Assembly: GCF_036227605.1 (NCBI RefSeq)
Contig: NZ_CP109487.1
Location: forward strand, 7,067,501-7,131,500
DNA: 64,000 nucleotides
Source: Streptomyces sp. NBC_01439
Lineage (GTDB): Bacteria; Actinomycetota; Actinomycetes; Streptomycetales; Streptomycetaceae
Reading direction: 5' to 3'
Both the position numbers and the translations under genes were made by a program. Positions 57,508 to 64,000 of the stretch are shown one piece after another (the stretch's first letter is position 1; each line of letters begins with the position of its first letter). The notes beneath the pieces were generated by a model. It had not been told where the DNA came from and ran no database searches. It worked only from the letters and a program-made list of their open reading frames with translations.

Positions 57508-60096
57508 TCAGCCCAGGGCGGCGACCAGGTCGCCCGCCGCTAGCTGTTCGAGGCCGCAGCCGTCAACCGGCCCCGGCAGCAGCCGGTATGCGCAGCCGCT
57601 CGCGCCGGCGGGCGCGACCTCGCCGTCCACCAGCGCGAGGAACACCGACCGGCCCGAAGCCGTGGCGCCCGCGAGGGCGTCGACCTCCGTGGAGGCCAGC
57701 ACGTCGTCCGGATCGCGCAGGCCGACCACCCGGGCGGCGAAGGCCGCGGCGTCCTCGCCGGAGTCCCGGCGGTAGGTCCACAGTTCGTCGGGGTCGCTCG
57801 GCCGGGGCGTACGGCGCAGCACGGCCACCTCGCGGCAGCGCGCGGCCGCGTGCCAGCCGGCCAGCTCCCACAGGGTGGTGCGGCCGGTCGAGAAGTACTG
57901 GAACAGGTCGCGGCCGATCCGGGCCAGGTCCTCCTGGTGCGCCCACACGCTGTGGTAGCCCTCGTCGTCCGGCAGGTGGACGTCGGTCCACAGGAAGCCG
58001 CGCCGCTCCAGGTCGACGAGGAGCGGCACGTGGATCCGGGAGTTGCCGACCAGGTCGTAGCGCTGGCGCACGGTCCGCGGATCGTAGCGGGCGGTGCGGC
58101 CGGCCCAGCCGGGCAGGGCCATGAACCCGGCGAAGGCATCGGGCAACAGCTCGAAGGGGATGTTGTTGTAGCTGAAGACGACCGGCATGGCGAAGCGCAC
58201 ACCGGAGTCGGCCAGGGCGTCCAGGTCGATGTCCACGTACTCGCTCGCCCCGTGCGGCGCCGGCGCCGAGACGAGGTCGCCGGAGTGGACGACGGCCCGG
58301 GCGCCGTACACGAGGTTCGTGAAGTCGCACAGGCCCGCGTAGTTCCAGTCGGCGTCGAACAGCACCACCGACAGGTCCAGGTCCACGCGCTTGCGCGCCG
58401 GCTCCATCCAGTGCAGGAACATGCGCAGCACCTCGCCGTCCGGCAGTGCCTGGAAGCTGCCCTTGGGGACGGTGACCAGGGCTTTGGCCGCCGCCCGCTC
58501 GGCGGAGGGGACGTGGAGGTGGGCGAGGCGGGAGTCGAGGACCGCCACGTCGTACGGGTCGGCCGCGGCCAGCCGGCGCAGCACCTCGCCCTCGAACAGC
58601 TCGCACACCGAACGGGTCACCGCTTCGGTCAGCGGGGCCCGGTCGTCCGACACGGTGAAGGAGTGCGCGACCTGTCCGCGGGGGAAGAACACCCGCCGCG
58701 TTCCGGGGAGGTGGCGGATCCGCAGCCGGCCGAGCGCGGACAACATCGGCCCGGGCCCGACCTTCGGCAGCCGCCGTGCCAGTACCTCGGCGACCTGTGG
58801 CGGCAGCGTGTCGGCCGCGTACAGCCGCAGCAGGTGGTCCAGGCGGCGGACGAGCTCACCGGGCCGTTCGGCCAGTACGGCCAGGGCCCGGTCCGGATCC
58901 CCGCCGCGCAGGGCCTCCTCGGCGCGCCCCAGCCAGGTGGCCGCCCGGACCCGCGGGCCGTCGATCCGTACCGCGTGCGGGTACGCGGCCGCGGTGGCGA
59001 GCAGCGCGGCGCCGAGGGCGGTGCCGGTGGTGTCGGTGCCCCGGAGCACGGCGAAGGCGAGCGCGGCGCGCGGGTGGCGGGCGTACTGCTCGAACGGGTG
59101 CAGGATCTCGGCGGCCCGCTTCCACAGGTCCGCGTGGCGCAGGACGTCCTCGACGAGGAGCGCGGGATCGAGGCGGTCCAGGACGGCCAGCAGGTCGCGC
59201 CGCAGCGGGCGCGGCAGGGAGCGCAGGCGCGGGGGTTCCAGGAGGTCGGCCTCGCCGCCGGACCACACGGCGAGCAGCCGCAGCACGTCGGTGGCGGTGG
59301 TGAGCCGCTCGGGCAGCAGGGCCCGTACGGTCTCCCGCGTACGGCGTTCGCGCAGCAAGGTGCCCAGCACCAGGGCCTTGGTCTCCCGCACCGGTACGTC
59401 GTCCGGGAGCCAGTCGAGCCCGGCCGGCACGTGGGCGAGGAGCACCCGGGTCTCCTCCTTGTCCTGCGGGGAGAGCGGGGTGCGGCGGGCGAGCAGCTTC
59501 CCGAGGGCGGTGACGGAGTCGGCCGCGCGGTCGGTGCCGAAGGACAGCAGCCGCAGCGGGCCGCCTCCGGAAGGGACCTCCCCCGGGTGCGGGGACGGCC
59601 GGATGAAGGGATCGGCGGCGTCGAGACGGCGGTGGCAGATCGGGCAGCCGGTGTAGTCGGCGCCGTCCCAGCAGGTCCGACAGACCAGGTGGGCGCAGGG
59701 GGCGACGGGGTGGACGCCGCCGACGGTCCCGCACAACACGCACGGCTGGTCCGGCCACTGCAGGAGCAGGGTCAGGACGCGGTCGATCCACAACGCGTGG
59801 GTGTCGTCGGGCACCGAGGCCGGGAACGAGCGGAACAGCGGCATGTGGGTGCGGTCCGCTCCCAGCAGGATGTCGATGTCCCGGATCAACTGCGCGCCCG
59901 CGGCGGCGAGTCCGGTGGGTCCGAGCCAGGCGAGCGCCGAACGCAGCGGGACCGTCAGGGCGTAGCCCCGGTCGAGCAGTTCGGCCTCCAGGGCCGTCAG
60001 GCCCTCGGACGTCGACGGGTCGCCCGGGCGCGGCCCGGCCTGGTCGACGTAGACGGTGTGCAGACGGCGCAACAGGACGGTCGACAGTTCGGGCAA
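57508..60096 (-). CDS. RING-finger protein with TerD-like C-terminal region (MXAN_6230/SCO0854-like)
   Basis: 862 aa from a TTG at 60096, which has GGAGGA 9 bases upstream. Residues 119-154 are a complete C3HC4 RING: C119-x2-C122, C134, H136, C139-x2-C142, C151-x2-C154. Residues about 160-560 are mostly helical, Leu/Arg/Ala-rich. Residues about 571-705 resemble a TerD domain: VDLDLSVVLFD, VVHSGDLVSAP...SEYVDIDLDAL, VRFAMPVVFSYNN, RQRYDL and IHVPLLVDLERRGFLWTD. No membrane helix. I recall a family named MXAN_6230/SCO0854 RING proteins; function unknown. A ubiquitin-like pathway cannot be claimed because no E1/E2 or ubiquitin-like gene adjoins. Confidence 0.85.
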   Translation of the reverse strand: MPELSTVLLRRLHTVYVDQAGPRPGDPSTSEGLTALEAELLDRGYALTVPLRSALAWLGPTGLAAAGAQLIRDIDILLGADRTHMPLFRSFPASVPDDTHALWIDRVLTLLLQWPDQPCVLCGTVGGVHPVAPCAHLVCRTCWDGADYTGCPICHRRLDAADPFIRPSPHPGEVPSGGGPLRLLSFGTDRAADSVTALGKLLARRTPLSPQDKEETRVLLAHVPAGLDWLPDDVPVRETKALVLGTLLRERRTRETVRALLPERLTTATDVLRLLAVWSGGEADLLEPPRLRSLPRPLRRDLLAVLDRLDPALLVEDVLRHADLWKRAAEILHPFEQYARHPRAALAFAVLRGTDTTGTALGAALLATAAAYPHAVRIDGPRVRAATWLGRAEEALRGGDPDRALAVLAERPGELVRRLDHLLRLYAADTLPPQVAEVLARRLPKVGPGPMLSALGRLRIRHLPGTRRVFFPRGQVAHSFTVSDDRAPLTEAVTRSVCELFEGEVLRRLAAADPYDVAVLDSRLAHLHVPSAERAAAKALVTVPKGSFQALPDGEVLRMFLHWMEPARKRVDLDLSVVLFDADWNYAGLCDFTNLVYGARAVVHSGDLVSAPAPHGASEYVDIDLDALADSGVRFAMPVVFSYNNIPFELLPDAFAGFMALPGWAGRTARYDPRTVRQRYDLVGNSRIHVPLLVDLERRGFLWTDVHLPDDEGYHSVWAHQEDLARIGRDLFQYFSTGRTTLWELAGWHAAARCREVAVLRRTPRPSDPDELWTYRRDSGEDAAAFAARVVGLRDPDDVLASTEVDALAGATASGRSVFLALVDGEVAPAGASGCAYRLLPGPVDGCGLEQLAAGDLVAALG

Positions 60097-60250
60097 AAGG
60101 GGGAGTCCTCCGGAACCGGAAAGAAGAGGGTGGGCGGGGACGGAGAGGGGACGCGCTACGGGTCGTCGTAGGAAGGTGAGAAGGAAGCACGTCGCGGAGC
60201 CGCCCCCGCGCCGCAGATACAACCACGGGCCCGGGAGCGCGCCAAGCGAT

Positions 60251-60898
60251 TTATCGCGGCGGGGCCGCGTCGGCCGCCGGGTGCGGTGCGAGCAGGGCGT
60301 GCACCAGGGCCCGTACGGACAGCAGGAACAGTCGGTCCGGGTCCGCCGGGCGGGCCAGGGCGCGGGCGAGGGCCGGGTCGTGGGGGGCCGCGGCCGGGTC
60401 CCAGAGCTCGCTCTCGGCCGGGGACTGCGCGGGGGCGCGTTCGCGGTTGCGTTCGACGAGCAGGTACCCGACCACCTGGAACTGCACGGCGCGGACCGCG
60501 TCCGCCGCCCGGGCGCCGCGCAGCCCGGCGGCGTGCACCTCGTGGACGAGTGCCTGCTGGGCGGGCAGGAACATCCGCTCGGTGAGCCCGCGCTCGTGGA
60601 CCATCGCGATCAGGTGCGGCCGGGTCCGCAGTTCGCGGCGCAGGATCCGGGCCACCGCCAGGATCCGGTCGGCGGGGGTGCGGCCGGTGGGCCGGATCGC
60701 GCCCATCTCCTCCACGGTCCGCTGGACGAGGGCGTCGAGCAGCGATTCGCGGTTGCCGACGTGCCAGTAGATGGACGTCACGGCGGTGCCCAGTTCGGCG
60801 GCGAGCCCCCGCATGGTGAGCGCGGCCGGACCGTGCTGCATGACCAGGGAGGCGGCGGCGTCCAGCACCTCGTCACGGGTGAGCGTGGTTCTGGCCAC
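60251..60898 (-). CDS. TetR-family regulator of the divergent catabolic cluster
   Basis: 215 aa from the GTG at 60898 (ARTTLTRDEVLDAAASLVMQHGPAALTMRGLAAELGTAVTSIYWHVGNRESLLDALV). TTG/GTG codons up to 60913 are alternatives. The helix-turn-helix is at about residues 5-50; the C-terminal part resembles the TetR_C ligand domain. It is divergent from an acetoacetate decarboxylase-like, SDR and amidohydrolase operon. A TGTAAC-TGT-GTTACA palindrome before that operon is a likely target. The ligand may be a substrate of that pathway. Confidence 0.88.
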   Translation of the reverse strand: MARTTLTRDEVLDAAASLVMQHGPAALTMRGLAAELGTAVTSIYWHVGNRESLLDALVQRTVEEMGAIRPTGRTPADRILAVARILRRELRTRPHLIAMVHERGLTERMFLPAQQALVHEVHAAGLRGARAADAVRAVQFQVVGYLLVERNRERAPAQSPAESELWDPAAAPHDPALARALARPADPDRLFLLSVRALVHALLAPHPAADAAPPR

Positions 60899-60970
60899 GG
60901 CGTCCACCACCAATCTGTTGGACCGTCAATTCTGGTGCGTGCAGGGGGCTTTACCCTTCATCGGCAGCGG

Positions 60971-60985
60971 TGTAACTGTGTTACA
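60971..60985. promoter_or_regulatory. Palindrome between the TetR gene and the catabolic operon
   Basis: TGTAACTGTGTTACA has perfect 6-bp arms around a 3-base centre, 38 bases before the first operon gene. It is the best inverted repeat in the 124-bp divergent region and a likely TetR operator. Confidence 0.65.
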
Positions 60986-61022
60986 GAATCGACTCCCCCC
61001 GAGCCGAGGGATGGTGCGAGAC

Positions 61023-61820
61023 ATGGCACGCGTACGGTACGGAGCGCGGACCGAGGCCGAGATCGCGGCGTCGCGCGAGAAGAGTTCGAAGCTCCCCGAC
61101 ATCTGGTCCACCGGCGTCGTAGCCGTCTGGGAGAGCGACCCCGACGTGGTCGCGGCGGTCCTGCCGCCGCCGCTCAAACCGGTCGACCGACCCTTGGTGC
61201 GGGCCAACATCAGCAAGGTCGACCTGCCCGGCTACCCGCTCGGCGCCGGCTCGGTGGCCGTCGCCGCCCAGCACGGCGGGGTCGAGGGCTGGTACCCCCT
61301 GGTCATGCCGATGACCCTGGAGCGGGCCCTGACCGGCGGCCGCGAGGTCTTCGGCGAGCCGAAGAAGCTCGGCGAGGTCACCGTGGAGCGCGACGGCCTC
61401 GTCGTACGGGCCGCACTCGCCCGGCACGGGATCGCCTTCGTCGAGGTGCGCGGGGCCGTGGACCGCGCGCTGCCGCTGCCCGAGCCCACCCAGAAGATCG
61501 ACTTCTACTTCAAGTTCCTGCCCGCCGTCGACGGTTCCGGCTTCGACGTGGACCCGGTGCTCGTGCACTGCACGCGCAACGAGAAGGTCCGCAAACTGGA
61601 GCACGTCACCGGGGACGTCGTGCTGCGCGAGTCGATGTTCGACCCGGTCGCCGACCTTCCCGTCCGCCGGATCGTGGAGATCACCATCGGCGAGAAGACC
61701 ACCGACCAGAAGGGCCGCGTCGTCGAACGGGTCAGCGCCCAGGCCCTGCTCCCGTACGTCCACCAGCGCTACGACGACCCCATGCAGATCCTCGACGGAC
61801 CGCCCGAAGGGAGCCTGTGA
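61023..61820 (+). CDS. Acetoacetate decarboxylase-family protein
   Basis: 265 aa. The Schiff-base lysine region GGREVFGEPKKLGEVTVERDG is present (K114/K115), as in acetoacetate decarboxylase. Other conserved parts are PVDRPLVRANISKVDLPGYPLGAGSVAVAAQHGGVEGWYPLVMPMTLERAL and QKIDFYFKFLP. An additional role (aldolase-dehydratase or other lysine-dependent lyase) is common in this superfamily, so the substrate is open. The ATG at 61023 is chosen over one 12 bases earlier. The SDR gene follows after one base. It is the first gene of the cluster regulated by the divergent TetR. Confidence 0.87.
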   Translation: MARVRYGARTEAEIAASREKSSKLPDIWSTGVVAVWESDPDVVAAVLPPPLKPVDRPLVRANISKVDLPGYPLGAGSVAVAAQHGGVEGWYPLVMPMTLERALTGGREVFGEPKKLGEVTVERDGLVVRAALARHGIAFVEVRGAVDRALPLPEPTQKIDFYFKFLPAVDGSGFDVDPVLVHCTRNEKVRKLEHVTGDVVLRESMFDPVADLPVRRIVEITIGEKTTDQKGRVVERVSAQALLPYVHQRYDDPMQILDGPPEGSL

Positions 61821-61821
61821 G

Positions 61822-62706
61822 ATGCGGCTCGAACCGGGACAGGTGGCCGTCGTCACCGGCGCGGCCAGTGGCATCGGCCTCGCCATGGCCCGCCGCTTCG
61901 CCACCGAGGGACTGAAGGTGGTCCTCGCCGACGTCGAGGAGGCCGCCCTGCACAAGGCCGCCGACGAACTCGTCGCGGACGGGGCACAGGTCCTCGCCAG
62001 GGTGGTCGACGTCAGCGACCGCGACTCCGTGATCGCGCTGGCCGACGCCGCCTACGAGACCTTCGGCGCCGTGCACGTGCTCTGCAACAACGCGGGCGTC
62101 GGCTCCGGCGCCGAGGGCCGGATGTGGGAGCACGAGCCCAACGACTGGAAGTGGGCCTTCTCCGTCAACGTGTGGGGGGTCTTCCACGGCATCCAGGCCT
62201 TCGTCCCCCGCATGATCGCCGCCGGCGGCCCCGGCCACGTCGTCAACACCTCCTCCGGCGACGGCGGCATCGCCCCGCTGCCCACCGCGTCCGTGTACGC
62301 CGTCACCAAGGCGGCCGTGGTCACCATGACCGAGTCGCTCTACGCCCACCTCAAGGCGGAGGGCGCCGCCGTCGGGGCCTCCGTCCTCTTCCCCGGACCG
62401 CACATGCTGCGCACCGGGCTGTGGGAGTCACACCGCAACCGGCCCGAGCGCTACGCGAAGGAACGCCCGCGCAAGGCTCCGTACCGCAACCTCGACCAGT
62501 ACGAGGCGGCGATGCGCGAGGCCGGCCACGAGGTGCGGTTCACCCCGGTCGAGGAGGTTGCCGAGCACGTCGTCGACGGCATCCGCGCCGACCGCTTCTG
62601 GATGCTCCCGCCCGGCGAGCACAGCGACCGGCAGATCCGCGCCCGGTCGCAGTCGATGCTCGACCGGACCAACCCCGGCTACCTGGAAAGCTTCATCCTC
62701 GACTGA
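61822..62706 (+). CDS. SDR-family dehydrogenase/reductase
   Basis: 294 aa. Cofactor motif TGAASGIGLAMARRFA (residues about 12-27), NNAGVGSG in the NNAG position, serine in NTSSGDGG and the catalytic YAVTK. All classical residues are intact, in contrast with the SDR at 54425. The C-terminal part is longer than in FabG (TPVEEVAEHVVDGIRADRFWMLPPGEHSDRQIRARSQSMLDRTNPGYLESFILD), a pattern seen in catabolic SDRs. It lies between the decarboxylase-like and amidohydrolase genes and probably acts on the same compound. Confidence 0.9.
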   Translation: MRLEPGQVAVVTGAASGIGLAMARRFATEGLKVVLADVEEAALHKAADELVADGAQVLARVVDVSDRDSVIALADAAYETFGAVHVLCNNAGVGSGAEGRMWEHEPNDWKWAFSVNVWGVFHGIQAFVPRMIAAGGPGHVVNTSSGDGGIAPLPTASVYAVTKAAVVTMTESLYAHLKAEGAAVGASVLFPGPHMLRTGLWESHRNRPERYAKERPRKAPYRNLDQYEAAMREAGHEVRFTPVEEVAEHVVDGIRADRFWMLPPGEHSDRQIRARSQSMLDRTNPGYLESFILD

Positions 62707-62715
62707 GGGGCGTCT

Positions 62716-64000
62716 GTGGTGAGTACGAACGAAGACCGGCCCGGAAACCCGACCGAAGGCCGGACCGAAGACCCGTACCTGATCATCTCCTCCGACTGCC
62801 ACGCCGGCCTGCCCACCGAGCAGTACCGGCCCTACCTGGACTCCCGCTTCCACCCCCAGTTCGACGAGTTCCTCGGCGAACGCGACGCCCGCCGGGCGGA
62901 GGCCACCCGCCTCGGCGTCCGCAACGAGGCCTTCGCCGAGAAGTGGTTCCACGACCACGAGGAAGGCCTCAAGGGCGGCTGGGACACCGGGCAGCGGCTC
63001 AAGGAACTCGACGGCGACGGCGTGGCCGCCGAAGTCGTCTTCCCCGACGCGGACGCCGTCGACAGCCAGACCGCAGCCCCCTTCGGCGTCGGCCTCGGCC
63101 TCTCCGGCGACCAGGACCCCGAGCTCGGCATGGCGGGCGCGCAGGCGCACAACCGCTGGCTCGCGGAGTTCGTCGGGCAGCACCCCGAGCGGCACTGCGG
63201 GGTCGCCCTGCTCCCCATCACGGGCGAACCGGAGAAGGTCGTCGCCGAGATCCACCGGGCCAAGGAGTCCGGGCTGGGCGCGCTGATGATCCCCGCGATG
63301 TGGGTGGACAAGGCGCCGTACCACGACCGCCGCTACGACCCCGTCTGGGCCGCGGCCGCCGAGACCCGGATGCCGATCGTCACCCACTCCGGTTCCTCGC
63401 CGCGCCACGAGTACGGCGACCACCTGGGCATCTTCGTCTCCGAGGTCACCTGGTGGCCCGCCCGACCGCTGTGGTTCCTGCTCTGGTCGGGGGTCTTCGA
63501 ACGCCACCCCGGCCTGAAGTTCGGCGTCGCCGAGGCGGGCTGCTGGTGGCTGCCCAACCAGCTGTGGTTCATGGACCGGCTCTACCTCGGCGCGCACGGC
63601 GGCAAGAAGCTCTCGCCGTTCGAGGAGCTGAAGCGGCCGCCCAGCGAGTACCTGGACCGTCAGGTGTTCATCTGCGCGACGAACACCAAGCGCCGGGAGC
63701 TCGCGCAGCGGTACGAGATCGGTGTGGACAACATCCTGTGGGGCTCGGACTTCCCGCACCCCGAGGGCACCTGGCCGAACACCCGGGCCTGGCTGAAGAA
63801 CACCTTCCACGACATTCCGGTCGTCGAGGCCCGCCGGATGCTCGGGCTCGCGGCGGCCGAGGTCTTCGGCTTCGACACCGCGGAGCTGGCCCCGATCGCC
63901 CGCCGGATCGGCCCCACCCCGGCGGAACTGGGCCAGTCCCCGGACCAGGCGGCGGTGGAGGCCTCCTGGGCCCGCTCCCGCGAGGTGGGCCGCCACTGGC
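62716..64000 (+). CDS. Amidohydrolase_2 (ACMSD-like) family protein, truncated by window edge
   Basis: At least 428 codons; the gene continues past the window. The start is one of two adjacent GTGs (62716 or 62719), 9 bases after the SDR stop. Metal-site residues of the amidohydrolase 2 group are present: D-x-H in LIISSDCHAGLPTEQY, H in PIVTHSGSSPRHEYGDH, and D in ILWGSDFPHPEGTWPNT. Family members decarboxylate or hydrolyse aromatic and related compounds (ACMSD, LigW, gamma-resorcylate decarboxylase). With the upstream genes it suggests degradation of an aromatic or polyketide-like acid; substrate unknown. Confidence 0.9.
   Translation, partial: MVSTNEDRPGNPTEGRTEDPYLIISSDCHAGLPTEQYRPYLDSRFHPQFDEFLGERDARRAEATRLGVRNEAFAEKWFHDHEEGLKGGWDTGQRLKELDGDGVAAEVVFPDADAVDSQTAAPFGVGLGLSGDQDPELGMAGAQAHNRWLAEFVGQHPERHCGVALLPITGEPEKVVAEIHRAKESGLGALMIPAMWVDKAPYHDRRYDPVWAAAAETRMPIVTHSGSSPRHEYGDHLGIFVSEVTWWPARPLWFLLWSGVFERHPGLKFGVAEAGCWWLPNQLWFMDRLYLGAHGGKKLSPFEELKRPPSEYLDRQVFICATNTKRRELAQRYEIGVDNILWGSDFPHPEGTWPNTRAWLKNTFHDIPVVEARRMLGLAAAEVFGFDTAELAPIARRIGPTPAELGQSPDQAAVEASWARSREVGRHW

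Noticed and set aside
57508..60096. A bacterial ubiquitin-ligase system around the RING protein
   Set aside because: No E1, E2, deubiquitinase or ubiquitin-like gene lies nearby; neighbours are an exonuclease and a TetR regulator. RING alone does not prove ligase activity.

Overview
This 64 kb window is chromosomal DNA of a Streptomyces-type actinomycete. The GC content is very high with strongly GC-biased third codon positions, GTG starts and stop/start overlaps (TGATG, ATGA, GTGA) are frequent, and the gene set is typical of the genus: an actinobacterial SUF operon, a LAETG sortase substrate, PhoX with a PHO-box-like site, TerD proteins, and a B12 locus under a cobalamin riboswitch. I see no rRNA, tRNA, IS element, prophage or CRISPR array. 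Nearly everything reads as core chromosome with streptomycete-specific genes between.

Layout. 1-4745: SUF Fe-S assembly operon (end of sufB, sufD, Rieske protein, sufC, sufS, sufU, SufT-like), closed by a strong hairpin at 4757-4797. 4835-10319: a membrane protein, an SMR efflux gene with its TetR gene and two operators, an HxlR-peroxiredoxin fusion divergent from an MFS gene across a palindrome, and dapD. 10548-21920: small membrane protein, GNAT, secreted nuclease, an actinobacterial protein of unknown function, a SUKH protein, Tat-exported PhoX with a PHO-box-like site, a two-domain TerD protein, and an aldehyde dehydrogenase divergent from an IclR gene across a 16-bp operator. 22084-25156: membrane protein, histidine kinase and NarL-type regulator, translationally coupled. 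25219-32998: a stand-alone penicillin-binding protein, metabolic enzymes, a LAETG surface protein and a CapA-like protein.

33221-42564: B12 locus. On the minus strand a cobalamin riboswitch leads cobD-cobQ, followed by a fused ChlI/ChlD chelatase, cobO and cobB. A CobE/CbiG-CobC fusion gene lies beyond, with a divergent ZIP transporter gene between. cobN and the corrin-ring methyltransferases are not in the window. A repeat element that occurs intergenically also appears in frame inside cobB. 42679-44304: Pit phosphate transporter with a PHO box and a small membrane protein.

44522-56380: hydrolase, a paralogue of the unknown protein above, VOC protein, zinc peptidase, an ABC-F ATPase preceded by a possible leaderless seven-codon ORF, a small HTH protein, enoyl-CoA hydratase, a five-gene Asp23/Gls24-AmaP envelope cluster, an atypical SDR, SURF1 and a zinc-ribbon protein. 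56477-64000: DEDDh exonuclease with BRCT, a large protein with a complete RING finger and a TerD-like C-terminal region, and a divergent catabolic cluster (TetR | acetoacetate-decarboxylase-like, SDR, amidohydrolase) with an operator-like palindrome. The last gene runs off the window.

The most unusual items are the RING plus TerD-like protein, the in-frame repeat in cobB, the mini-ORF before the ABC-F gene, the HxlR-peroxiredoxin fusion and the Asp23/AmaP cluster.
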